From Candidatus Acinetobacter avistercoris (GTDB lineage Bacteria; Pseudomonadota; Gammaproteobacteria; Pseudomonadales; Moraxellaceae), in NCBI GenBank assembly GCA_018883945.1, contig JAHLFF010000070.1:1-62142 (forward strand): a stretch of DNA of 62,142 nucleotides, in the 5' to 3' direction. The translations under genes were made by a program, and so were the position numbers. Positions within the stretch are counted from its first letter, which is position 1. Every line of letters starts with the position of its first letter. This document shows positions 22,543 to 31,730 of this stretch, in pieces. The notes under the pieces were generated by a model that saw only the letters and a list, made by a program, of their open reading frames with translations, did not search any database and was not told the origin of the DNA.

Positions 22543-23040
22543 ATGGAAAAGTTCCCGAAAAAATTATTAGGCGATATGTTTGACAGCAATGTCCGCTTTG
22601 AAAAAATTCTGCATATTCCTACTTTGTGTGCTTCTATTTCTGATCGTGTTTCTGATGAGTTTCAGGAGTTTTTAAGTGATGCATTTGAGGAAAAACAAAG
22701 TGCAGATCTGCTAGCCCAGTGCCCAACGCTTGAAAGAACTTTAAAAGAAATTCGTGAAAATGATGATATTGAAGACTTTGCTAGTGAAGTCGCTCAGGAT
22801 CTCTATCGTGAATCCGGTGATTTTGAATTCTTGATTAATATCGAGATAGCTACTCCTTACAACTTTAAATTTAGTGAAGAAGGGAAGCATTTCTCTAATA
22901 GTCTAGGTGGGATTTATCAGATGCAATGGATCCTCGCTAAAGATATGGCACATGCTGCTGAAATCGCAATTGAACGCGCTGAAGCTCTTTGGGAGCGAGA
23001 GTGTGAAAAGGCTAAACGTGAACAAGGAATCAAAGCCTAA
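22543..23040 (+). CDS. Acidic accessory protein (165 aa)
   Basis: Starts 10 bases after the previous gene with AAGGATA before the ATG. Helical and acidic (DEFQEFLSDAFEEKQSADLLAQ; LKEIRENDDIEDFASEVAQDL). The C terminus is strongly charged. Probably acts together with the preceding gene. Unknown function. Confidence 0.6.
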   Translation: MEKFPKKLLGDMFDSNVRFEKILHIPTLCASISDRVSDEFQEFLSDAFEEKQSADLLAQCPTLERTLKEIRENDDIEDFASEVAQDLYRESGDFEFLINIEIATPYNFKFSEEGKHFSNSLGGIYQMQWILAKDMAHAAEIAIERAEALWERECEKAKREQGIKA

Positions 23041-23045
23041 GTAAC

Positions 23046-23071
23046 AAAAGCCAAGGGGGTCTTGGCTTTTA
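23046..23071 (+). terminator. Terminator after the acidic gene pair
   Basis: AGCCAAG pairs with CTTGGCT around a 5-base loop, followed by TTTT. It ends the two-gene plus-strand unit. Confidence 0.75.
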
Positions 23072-23196
23072 TCCCATTTTTTAGAAGAATGTATAACGAT
23101 AATCTTCACGTAAAATTAAAATTTCATAATTAGAAATGTTTTGTCCTATATACTCATTTATACAAATTCATTATTAATTATTATTGGGGAAGAATT

Positions 23197-23898
23197 ATGA
23201 GCCAAAAATTCCAACAAAGATTAGAAACGTTAATTGCTCAGGGTGAAGAAATTTTAGAGTCCACTGCTCAAATTACTTCAGGTTTTACCGGTACAACTAC
23301 TACCGGTCTATCTCAAGAAGCAATTAATTCATATACCCAGTGGGTAGTTAGTTCTAAAACCATTCTGAATGTAATTTGTGGCAATAATAGAGGCCTTCAC
23401 TATGAAATTTTTCTTTCATCAGAAAAGCAAAATCATTCGATGGAGAACAAAATAACCATTTTAAAGCGCTTAATCAGCGTTTTAAGAGCCGCTCTAGACG
23501 ACCTAAATAACGGATTGTTAATTCCATTTAAGCAACTTGTTCAGGCTGAAGTTTTTGATAGTGAACTGGATCAGGCTAAACACTTTTTAGAGTCAGGTTA
23601 TACAACAGCAGCTGCAGTTACTGCTGGTGTGGTTTTAGAAACTGCTATTAGAGAATTATGCAAAAATCATGAAATAGAGTTATACCCAGAAAATTCAACC
23701 ATACCAAAAAAACTTGATGTACTTAATGCAGCTTTAAAAAAAGCTGATGTTTATGGTGTTCTACAACAAAAAAGAATTACCGCTTTAGCAGATATTAGAA
23801 ACAGTGCCGCTCATGGCAATACTGAGAATTTCAATAAAGATGACGTAACAGATATGATTCGTGATATCGAAAGATTTTTGCTTGAATACCTATCTTGA
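23197..23898 (+). CDS. HEPN/DUF4145-like protein (233 aa)
   Basis: The C-terminal half (about residues 125-230) matches the DUF4145/HEPN pattern: a helix with LESGYTTAAAVTAGVVLETAIRELC, then ITALADIRNSAAHG, in which R-N-S-A-A-H is the R-N-x-x-x-H motif of HEPN ribonucleases. The N-terminal half is helical. HEPN proteins often act as toxins or abortive-infection nucleases. It has its own promoter gap and terminator. GGGGAAG is the ribosome-binding site. Confidence 0.7.
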   Translation: MSQKFQQRLETLIAQGEEILESTAQITSGFTGTTTTGLSQEAINSYTQWVVSSKTILNVICGNNRGLHYEIFLSSEKQNHSMENKITILKRLISVLRAALDDLNNGLLIPFKQLVQAEVFDSELDQAKHFLESGYTTAAAVTAGVVLETAIRELCKNHEIELYPENSTIPKKLDVLNAALKKADVYGVLQQKRITALADIRNSAAHGNTENFNKDDVTDMIRDIERFLLEYLS

Positions 23899-23904
23899 TA
23901 ATAA

Positions 23905-23930
23905 AAAGCCCCTTTAATCTAAGGGGCTTT
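23905..23930. terminator. Bidirectional terminator between convergent genes
   Basis: AAAGCCCCTT pairs with AAGGGGCTTT around a 6-base loop, with A or T runs on both sides. It ends both the HEPN gene and the minus-strand virion operon. Confidence 0.85.
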
Positions 23931-23935
23931 CTCTT

Positions 23936-26900
23936 TTACTCATCAAACGCAAAACGTCCTATATCTGCATCCTCACGTTTCTTGTTCGGCAGATAAATAC
24001 CATGTTCTGCTTGCTTCACACGTTTTTCACGCTGACGTAAACTTTGCATCGCCTGAACTCTACTGATCCGGCGTGATGGGTTCTTCTGGTTAAATGCCTG
24101 AATCTCTGCCCAAATTTCTTTTTGCTCATCTGCATCATCACGCTGAACCGCACGAACATAATCAGTCATCAGTTCAGTGCGACGCTTATCCAGGCGCTTG
24201 GTATGCGAATAAATTGCACTACGTCCTTCTGTGGCCAAGCGTACTTCACTTGGGCTAAAACCAATAGCCTGTGATGCAAGGCTCAACATGCCCACATCAT
24301 CTTTAATCATTACTCCGGTTTTATCCTGGGCACCTTCAGTCGCATAACGAATAGATCGCAATGGAGAGCGTAAGAATACCGGTGACATGGTTTCCACCCC
24401 TCGCATACCGTGTCCTTGCCCTATTTCAGCCAAGCCTTTAAAGGTATTGGTTAGAATCCCTACCACTGGGCCTAATCCACTCATCACCATAGCATCACTA
24501 AAGTCTTTACCTTCTAACCCGTCCTGCACATCTGGCAATAACAAATTATTAATACCAACACGGCCAGATAAGTCAGCTGGGCCAAATCGTGAAGCACCTT
24601 TCATAAGAACTTCTGAAGTCTTGGTACCCAGTGCATCGGCAAGAGCATTACGCAAAGCAGCTTCTGCATCCCATGGTTCATCGTCATCACTTCCCAGCAT
24701 TGAAGCCATGGCCAGAATCGGGCCAACCAACGGCAAGCCCATTACCCCGGCAAATACGGTGTGCATACCGATAATGCCGGCCAATGCACGCTGTGCCTCA
24801 CGACGTGCTTCAGGAGTTTCGCCTTTAAGCGATTGGTGAGCGGTACGTGCCAAGGTATAAATCATGTTCTGGCCAAACTGTTTGAACAGTAAAATGACCT
24901 TGGCAATATTGCCCTGCATGATTCGTGGCCGGTTCCCTGAAGAATAGTCGAAGTGACCCTTGTAGGTGGAATCCATCGCCTGCTCAAAAGCCTGATCGTG
25001 CATTGAGCCACTATCACGCGCCAGTCGGTACGCTGCAATAAATGTCACTTCACGGTTAAAACGTTCAGCATTATGGAATAGAGTACTTGCGACCCGCATA
25101 ATCGGACGCAGTTTCCACATCACCCCACTATCTTCACCTTGGGCAATACCGGCCAAGTCATGTGCCATGGTCACATCGATCACACCACGACGCACAGCTT
25201 CTTCATAAGCCTTGAGCTCATCGCCTTTCAGAATTTTGGCAATATCATTTTCCCAGTTCTTTGGATTGATCCCTTTGATCGACACGCCTTTACGGAAATC
25301 ATCTGATGCTTTGGCCAATGCTGCCCCTGCCTTATCATATCCCCACTTGGCACCCATCTGAGGATAGGCCACCAAGACTGTTTGCAAGGTGTTTACTGCT
25401 GCCGATGCCGGTGACAAACCCAAGTAATACAGGAAGCCTAAACTGGTTAAAGCTGTCGATAATGGGTGTGAGTTCGCCTGCATCATATTCTTGTGACGCT
25501 TATTCATCTCATCGATGACTTGCTGTGCTACACGTTGGTCATAACCTTTACCAGCATTAAATTCATCATTAGCATGCTTTTGCATTCCGTCCAGCATTTC
25601 TTCAAGTTGGTCTTTATAACGCAGCTTGGCCAGATAACTGCCACCATGGAACATATTCTGCGCAAAGGCACGACGAGCATCCTGGCTAAAACCTGCAGTA
25701 CCTTTACGGTGAATTGAGTGTTTTGCATAAGATAAATCCGGCAATGACTTTAGGTATAACTGCCCTAAAATATCTTCTAGCTCTGTCTGACGTTTTGCAT
25801 TCAACCCCAAGCTACCCAGCTCATTAAACAAAGTAGTCATGAAACCACGTCCAACGCCGTCTCGGGCTGCATTAAATTCTTTATCAAGTTTTGGTTCAAG
25901 CACATTACTGCCTGGATATTCTGTCAATAAAACTTCACGTAATTTATAAGCCTCGGACAAGGTTTCAGCACGACTAACACTCAACACTTCGCCTTTATTA
26001 TTCTTCGCCACTACCACATATTTACCAAAACGCTGTAAGGGGAAGTACACACCCTGCGTATAACCAAAGAAATTGGCATCCATCTGCTGCAGTAATTCGG
26101 TCTTTTTCTGGTTACTCATGCTTGAACGCAGAATACGATCCTGAATCGCCTGGCGTACATCACGGTGATGTTTTTTATAGGCATCACGTGCTTCTCGATA
26201 AACCTTTTTCGCGTCATCAGATAATGCATTAAACTGTTTTTTCAGCTTGGCATACTCTGCAACATTGTCACCTGGCTGATATGGCTTAGCCGGATCAATC
26301 TTGGCCAAGGTTGCATCATGCATTACATTGGCCAACTCTTTTTCATCTTTTAAGTCAGCCCAACGACGTGCCAGTTCATCTGACATTGCAGCCACTTCGT
26401 TCTGATCAGCATCCATCATTGCCACCATGTCGTTATACGGTTTCAGCTGCGGCAATAGCTTTTGGTACAACTCTGTCAACTGACGACGGCCCAGTGTACC
26501 TAATACATACTGCAAAGCATGTATAGCCTTATAACCTGCTTCGGTTTTAAGTTTATTACGACCCTGCTTATTCATATTGCTAACCAGATTCTGAATAATC
26601 TGCTGAGCATTGGCCTGCCGGCTAAATCGAATATCGGTATCCTGGCTGCTAAAGAGTCCGGTATTTCCAACGGCTGATTTGACCTGTTCCGGGTTAAATG
26701 CGACCAGGTAATCCATATTGTTGAACTGGTGCCGAATTCCATTGAAACCGTCTTGCATAGCACCAACAACCTGCTCACGTGTGGTCTTTGAATTGCTATT
26801 AAACATCTCTGGAATATTGGCAAACAATGGCATCACTGTACCTTCATTATCTTGAGAGCGACTGCCGGCATAGTTCTGTGCCTCTTCAAAACGATCGGTG

Positions 26901-29900
26901 AGATATACGCCACGACCCAGTAAACCACCACCGAGTTTAAAGCGAGTAAATTGAGACGACGTGCCGTGATAAACCACCTGAGGCTCACCATTCTCATCGA
27001 CCACTTTAGATGCCGTTTCTGGGCTGTTTTCCCAGTCACCAAACCATTGTTTAAATTCTGGTGTCCGTACTTGCAGCCATTGCTGTTCAGTCAGATTGGT
27101 AGGCTTACCATTCGGTGCCTTCATCCACTGATCTGTACCCTGCAGTTGAGCACGCACATTTTCTACTGAAGTCGGTTCGGCAATCTGCTGCTGGATCATG
27201 CGGTTGGCCAAGGCCACCATATCGTTTTCATTCAGGTTTAAATTGATACCCAGTCGATCAAAGGCCCATGCCTTCACAGCACTCACGACCTTATCAATAA
27301 AACGCTTGATTGCACTTTTTTGCAGGGCATTCATTTCCTGCTGAGTCGAAGCCAGGGTTAAAAGATAAGGTAGGTATTCCAGCTGCTGTGTTTTTGCATC
27401 AGTTTCCCGTTCGGCAAGACGTTTGGCTTCTAGTGCAAGCGGATGTTTACGCTGCACCATATCGTTGAATATACCCATAAGGTCAGCATATTTTTCTTGG
27501 CTCATGGTGTTCTGGAATCCACCATGGCCACCGAGTTCATGCAGGAAGGTCGGGATAATACTGATTTCATTCAGGTTGCTTGCAACCAAAGTCACACGGC
27601 CATTTTGATAAAAGCCCTCCACACCGGGTTCATCGACAGTACTGACAATATCGAGCAGTCCACGACGCTCTAGGCTAGAAATGGTCTTTTCACCGAAGCG
27701 CTCAACTAGAGCTTCACGGACTTGTTCTGGTGTACTTCCCTGATTATTTTGACCATCTACACGACTATAAAGCTTCTCTGTTGATTTACGGTATTTTAAG
27801 TACTTTTCAAGATCATGGCGGTCTTTTAAGAAACGATCACGTGCACCTGCGGCAACGGCTTTACGGGTTGAGCGCTTACCATTACTGACTTCACCAAGGC
27901 TTGATTCATGCTGCTTTTGAATATCTTTATTTAAACGTTCAAGACTTTTTTCAATGGCTGAGATCGGCTGATCTTTATATAGGCGGTCATAGGCTTCGAT
28001 AATGCCTTGCATCTCTTTTTCAGCAGCACGTTGCTCACGCTGTTCACGTGTAAGTTGTGGCTTAGGTGCGGGCTCAGGTTTCTTGCCGTCACGCTGCTCA
28101 ACCAAAGCATCACGTTCTTTACGTAAACGCGCACGCTCTAATAGTTTGGGACGTGGCTCTGCATTGATCTGTGCATCCAGTGCTGCAATTTGTTCATCTA
28201 GGTTTTGGGGTTGTTCTACTTCTGTTGTTTGCTCTTGTACCGGAGCTTGTGCCGGAGCTTTGTTCTGTACCGGTGCTTTCCCGACCCATTCACCCGTAGC
28301 AGGATGCTTCATTCCCAGAATTTCAACATGGCCATTTTCATGCTGTACGGCATGATAGTTTGGATTTTTGAGTGCATTTCTCTTTTTAGGAACGCTGTGC
28401 AGGTCAATGGTAAAATCATCACCCAGTGTCTCCACATCAGACATCACGCTTTCTAGGCTATCACCATAGCTGGCCTTAACCTGTTTTTCATCAAGGGCTG
28501 TTTCAGTTGTGCGGGGTGCTTCTTTGGTACCCTCATTGGTGAGGGTACCACCTGCAGGTTTCTTGGTATCCCCATCTTTTAGCCATGACTTAAACTCATC
28601 CTTGTTCATGGCACGAACTGGCCCAACCTTCCAGCCCTTATCAAAGTTGGATGAATAGGCTTGAATCGCATCTTCCTGTGAGTTAAATCCCATCATGACT
28701 TTATGTTCATCAAATCCACCAGTTTTCTGGTCAATCTGATCCACAATAAAAACTTGTTCTGACTCAGGGTTACGGCCTATATAGGTATCAATATTTTCGT
28801 TGTCGGCCCCGACAGTACGTTTCAAGTACCCGTAATGGTCGCTCATGGTATGCGCCCATTCCTTACCATCAGGATCGGTACCACGTCGCTCAGAACCACG
28901 CGGATTTTCCACGGCAATATCTAAGCCATGAACTTTAATGTGTCCCTTCTTGTAATTGCCGGCTTCGATCTGTGCTTGGGTAGGTTCTGGTAAATCATTC
29001 TGGATACTAGTTGCAGCTGCATGTGCACCCTGATCAATCGGGTTGTCTTGCTGTAATTTAGCAATCTGCTTACGGATCTGTGCCTTTTTAGGTACTGATT
29101 TTTCAGCGACAAGCTGTGCTTCCAGTTCGGTTACTTTGGATTGAATATCAGGTAGTTTGGATTTTGCTTCGCTAGTTTGGATTTCATTTAGACTTTGGTT
29201 AGATGGGACGATCTGACCTGCATCAGCTTTCGCAGGTTGTAATCCCTTCTGCGCTGCTCCTGTTGCTGCTCCCATCGCAGACGCTGCATTGGTGTCATGC
29301 TGTTCAGAAACTGATTGGCTTCCATTGTTAAACGGTGCATTTCCTTGCTGTGCTGTTCCATTCTGAATGCCTTCATCAATGGTGATTGGTGCATTTTGTT
29401 CTCCTTGCTGACGCTGTTTCAGCTGTTCAATCGCCGTAGTAACGTCTACGCCATAGGTATTTTGTTTGCCATGGATCTGTTCAGGTGTAAGTTCACGTGC
29501 TGCATCTGCTGCCTGTTGTAATGGTGCATTACTGTCTTCAGTCTTCCCGGCAACGTTAGACGCTGTTTCAGCTGCTGTTTGTGCCTGCATCTCTATCTGC
29601 ATCTGCTGAGACACACCATTGTCTACAGCTGTTGCAGCTGCTGCAGAAAGTGGGCCTAGATTTGGGTCAAGACCCATCTGCTCGGATGGTGTTGGCGCAT
29701 ACTGACGAGACAGACCACCAAATTCAATTTGACGTTCTGCCTCGGTCGCCATCTGGTCATATTCAAAGTTCTGACGCGCCTGGACTGGATCTACAGCATC
29801 TTGCTGACCGGCAGGAATATACTCACCTTGCAGGCCATCAAAGCCTAAACCGGAGCCACCATTCCCACCTGTTGGTGCTGGCAACATTGGAGTACTGCCT

Positions 29901-30961
29901 GTTGTGTCTGTTTCATCACCTGATACTGGATTATCAGTATTCGGCTGTCCTGCCCACTTCGATGCTTGACTAGCCCCTGCCACGGTACCACCCATGGCCA
30001 TACCTGCAAGGGTGCCCATAACAATGGCATCATCCACACCTTCAAATAGGTCTTTATCCAGCGCATAGTTTTGAAGTACCTGCTCAGTCACCGACTGTGG
30101 CATTTCCTCCAGTAGACCTTCACTGATTGCACCGAGTACGATGCTTTTAGGAATACTGGAAAATGGAATCTGTGAAATTTCACCAGCTACTTGCTCAGGC
30201 TTAACGCCCCGGGCCATCAGCGTATCAACATCTTCAAAACCTAGTTTTTTGGCAACGGTACCACCCAGAAAACCAAGTAAACTACCTGCTACACCAGTAC
30301 CCGCTGCTGCAGCAACTTGTTTTCCAGTCAGTAGTCCATCATCTGTTTCTTGTCGGATCTGCTCAGCCTGAGCACCAGCCATGACCAGACCTTCACCTGC
30401 AGCACCTGCGGCAACCGGATTAATCAGACCTTTGGATGCTACATTTAGACCACGGCCTGCCAGACCACCCAGCGCCATAGACGGCAAAGACTCAACCACT
30501 GTGTTGGTGATCATGGATGGATTGGATAAAGCCACCTTGGTTTTATCTACAATCCCTTCTGCGTCAGCAAATTCTTGTGATTGAACCTTCGCATGATCTG
30601 TTTTTTGATCCTGCCAGTACTTCCGACCATCACCTAACTTGAAATTTTCCGAAAGATTATCTACTGCTTTACCTGCACGGCCACCGGAGTACAGATCAGC
30701 CACACCGACTGCCACATCCGGTACCGATGCGAGACCACCCATAAGGGATGCACCCAAGTCACGGACATGACCACCAAAGCCTTTATCAACCGCCTTGGCT
30801 GTACTAGGATCAAACTTGGAATTTTTATTGTTTGAAGCTGGAGCTGCATTTGCCACAGGCTTGGCTGTACTTGGATCAAATGTAGATCCATTAGGCTGGC
30901 TAACTTTTGTAGTATTCTGTTCTTCTAAGAAGGGATTATTGATGACTTTGGAATCAGGCAT
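23936..30961 (-). CDS. Large polyvalent virion protein (2341 aa) with InPase-like, metal-binding and ART domains
   Basis: A giant protein of the phage polyvalent class, probably packaged and ejected with DNA. In order: hydrophobic Ala/Gly-rich segments (about residues 60-340); Gln-rich linkers; an inorganic-pyrophosphatase-like domain (about 670-800: VENPRGSERRGTDPDGKEWA, HYGYLKRTVGADNENIDTYIG); a metal-site-like HELGGHGG (about 1140); an ADP-ribosyltransferase-like PolyVal domain (about 1320-1440: VVYHGTSSQFTRF, GRGVYLTDRFEEAQNYAG); a long helical region; and a hydrophobic stretch near 2055-2090 that could insert in membrane. Last gene of the minus-strand late block, preceded by the late motif. 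Domain calls come from motif reading. Confidence 0.85.
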   Translation of the reverse strand: MPDSKVINNPFLEEQNTTKVSQPNGSTFDPSTAKPVANAAPASNNKNSKFDPSTAKAVDKGFGGHVRDLGASLMGGLASVPDVAVGVADLYSGGRAGKAVDNLSENFKLGDGRKYWQDQKTDHAKVQSQEFADAEGIVDKTKVALSNPSMITNTVVESLPSMALGGLAGRGLNVASKGLINPVAAGAAGEGLVMAGAQAEQIRQETDDGLLTGKQVAAAAGTGVAGSLLGFLGGTVAKKLGFEDVDTLMARGVKPEQVAGEISQIPFSSIPKSIVLGAISEGLLEEMPQSVTEQVLQNYALDKDLFEGVDDAIVMGTLAGMAMGGTVAGASQASKWAGQPNTDNPVSGDETDTTGSTPMLPAPTGGNGGSGLGFDGLQGEYIPAGQQDAVDPVQARQNFEYDQMATEAERQIEFGGLSRQYAPTPSEQMGLDPNLGPLSAAAATAVDNGVSQQMQIEMQAQTAAETASNVAGKTEDSNAPLQQAADAARELTPEQIHGKQNTYGVDVTTAIEQLKQRQQGEQNAPITIDEGIQNGTAQQGNAPFNNGSQSVSEQHDTNAASAMGAATGAAQKGLQPAKADAGQIVPSNQSLNEIQTSEAKSKLPDIQSKVTELEAQLVAEKSVPKKAQIRKQIAKLQQDNPIDQGAHAAATSIQNDLPEPTQAQIEAGNYKKGHIKVHGLDIAVENPRGSERRGTDPDGKEWAHTMSDHYGYLKRTVGADNENIDTYIGRNPESEQVFIVDQIDQKTGGFDEHKVMMGFNSQEDAIQAYSSNFDKGWKVGPVRAMNKDEFKSWLKDGDTKKPAGGTLTNEGTKEAPRTTETALDEKQVKASYGDSLESVMSDVETLGDDFTIDLHSVPKKRNALKNPNYHAVQHENGHVEILGMKHPATGEWVGKAPVQNKAPAQAPVQEQTTEVEQPQNLDEQIAALDAQINAEPRPKLLERARLRKERDALVEQRDGKKPEPAPKPQLTREQREQRAAEKEMQGIIEAYDRLYKDQPISAIEKSLERLNKDIQKQHESSLGEVSNGKRSTRKAVAAGARDRFLKDRHDLEKYLKYRKSTEKLYSRVDGQNNQGSTPEQVREALVERFGEKTISSLERRGLLDIVSTVDEPGVEGFYQNGRVTLVASNLNEISIIPTFLHELGGHGGFQNTMSQEKYADLMGIFNDMVQRKHPLALEAKRLAERETDAKTQQLEYLPYLLTLASTQQEMNALQKSAIKRFIDKVVSAVKAWAFDRLGINLNLNENDMVALANRMIQQQIAEPTSVENVRAQLQGTDQWMKAPNGKPTNLTEQQWLQVRTPEFKQWFGDWENSPETASKVVDENGEPQVVYHGTSSQFTRFKLGGGLLGRGVYLTDRFEEAQNYAGSRSQDNEGTVMPLFANIPEMFNSNSKTTREQVVGAMQDGFNGIRHQFNNMDYLVAFNPEQVKSAVGNTGLFSSQDTDIRFSRQANAQQIIQNLVSNMNKQGRNKLKTEAGYKAIHALQYVLGTLGRRQLTELYQKLLPQLKPYNDMVAMMDADQNEVAAMSDELARRWADLKDEKELANVMHDATLAKIDPAKPYQPGDNVAEYAKLKKQFNALSDDAKKVYREARDAYKKHHRDVRQAIQDRILRSSMSNQKKTELLQQMDANFFGYTQGVYFPLQRFGKYVVVAKNNKGEVLSVSRAETLSEAYKLREVLLTEYPGSNVLEPKLDKEFNAARDGVGRGFMTTLFNELGSLGLNAKRQTELEDILGQLYLKSLPDLSYAKHSIHRKGTAGFSQDARRAFAQNMFHGGSYLAKLRYKDQLEEMLDGMQKHANDEFNAGKGYDQRVAQQVIDEMNKRHKNMMQANSHPLSTALTSLGFLYYLGLSPASAAVNTLQTVLVAYPQMGAKWGYDKAGAALAKASDDFRKGVSIKGINPKNWENDIAKILKGDELKAYEEAVRRGVIDVTMAHDLAGIAQGEDSGVMWKLRPIMRVASTLFHNAERFNREVTFIAAYRLARDSGSMHDQAFEQAMDSTYKGHFDYSSGNRPRIMQGNIAKVILLFKQFGQNMIYTLARTAHQSLKGETPEARREAQRALAGIIGMHTVFAGVMGLPLVGPILAMASMLGSDDDEPWDAEAALRNALADALGTKTSEVLMKGASRFGPADLSGRVGINNLLLPDVQDGLEGKDFSDAMVMSGLGPVVGILTNTFKGLAEIGQGHGMRGVETMSPVFLRSPLRSIRYATEGAQDKTGVMIKDDVGMLSLASQAIGFSPSEVRLATEGRSAIYSHTKRLDKRRTELMTDYVRAVQRDDADEQKEIWAEIQAFNQKNPSRRISRVQAMQSLRQREKRVKQAEHGIYLPNKKREDADIGRFAFDE

Positions 30962-31012
30962 GACACGCTCCTATGGTATGCCTGAATCATGCTGTTTCCA
31001 CTTTGTGTTGGT

Positions 31013-31024
31013 CGAACCCTACAA
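31013..31024 (-). promoter_or_regulatory. Late-gene motif copy 3 (upstream of the polyvalent protein)
   Basis: The sense strand reads TTGTAGGGTTCG. It lies in the divergent gap between the polyvalent gene and the plus-strand DUF4124 gene, so a promoter for the polyvalent gene must be here. Confidence 0.5.
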
Positions 31025-31085
31025 AACTATTGCATTAACACTCATTTCAGTCCTTAATAATCTACAAAAAATGAGGGTTAACATA

Positions 31086-31697
31086 ATGTTAAAAAAAGTG
31101 ATTTTAACGAGTTTGATATTGGGGTTTTCATTTTCACACGTACAAGCCAAAAACTATTACAAGTGGGTAGACAGTAAGGGGAATGTCACCTATTCAAGTA
31201 AGCCACCCCCATCAGGTGCAAAACAGCAAAAAATTGACACCATAAGATCACTTGGCACACCTCCTGCACCACAACGAGCCTATATGCCTAAACCTTCTCC
31301 TGGTAATTCAACACACTATTCTGCACAGCAACCAAGCCAAACATACAATGCGCCAAGACAACCTGAACGCAACGCAGAAGATGAAGCTTTGCGTCAAAAA
31401 ATTATTAAAGAAGCAAGCACACCTTATAAGGGTTCAAAAGGATTGACTGCTAATCAGCGCAATACTTTAGCTGCCATGTCAGGTGTAGACGTACCAGTTG
31501 CTAACTCAAACTCAAGAAACTCCTATTCAGCACCTATGCCTCCTCAGACACAAGCACCAACGCCAACACATATGACCAGTTGTGATGGATCTGGTTGTTG
31601 GGATAATCAGGGCAACCGCTATAATGGAAATAATGGCACTTATTATAATAATGGTCGTATGTGCCGAGATATTGGCGGACAGATGCAGTGCAATTAA
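31086..31697 (+). CDS. Secreted DUF4124-like protein (203 aa)
   Basis: A signal peptide (MLKKVILTSLILGFSFSHVQA) is followed by NYYKWVDSKGNVTYSSKPPP, the DUF4124 signature, then a Gln/Pro-rich linker and a C terminus with repeated Asn/Gly (GNRYNGNNGTYYNNGRM) and paired cysteines. GAGGG lies 9 bases before the start. It is oriented against the flanking virion genes, so it is a moron; a periplasmic role in the lysogen is possible. Confidence 0.75.
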   Translation: MLKKVILTSLILGFSFSHVQAKNYYKWVDSKGNVTYSSKPPPSGAKQQKIDTIRSLGTPPAPQRAYMPKPSPGNSTHYSAQQPSQTYNAPRQPERNAEDEALRQKIIKEASTPYKGSKGLTANQRNTLAAMSGVDVPVANSNSRNSYSAPMPPQTQAPTPTHMTSCDGSGCWDNQGNRYNGNNGTYYNNGRMCRDIGGQMQCN

Positions 31698-31703
31698 CAA
31701 AGG

Positions 31704-31728
31704 AAAGCCACCTAAACGGTGGCTTTTT
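31704..31728. terminator. Bidirectional terminator between DUF4124 gene and virion operon
   Basis: AAAGCCACC pairs with GGTGGCTTT around a short loop, followed by T5 on the plus side. The two genes converge here. Confidence 0.85.
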
Positions 31729-31730
31729 AT

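Noticed and set aside
24387..24839. Plus-strand open frames opposite the polyvalent gene
   Set aside because: They are antisense shadows of a long high-quality coding frame and lack ribosome-binding sites.
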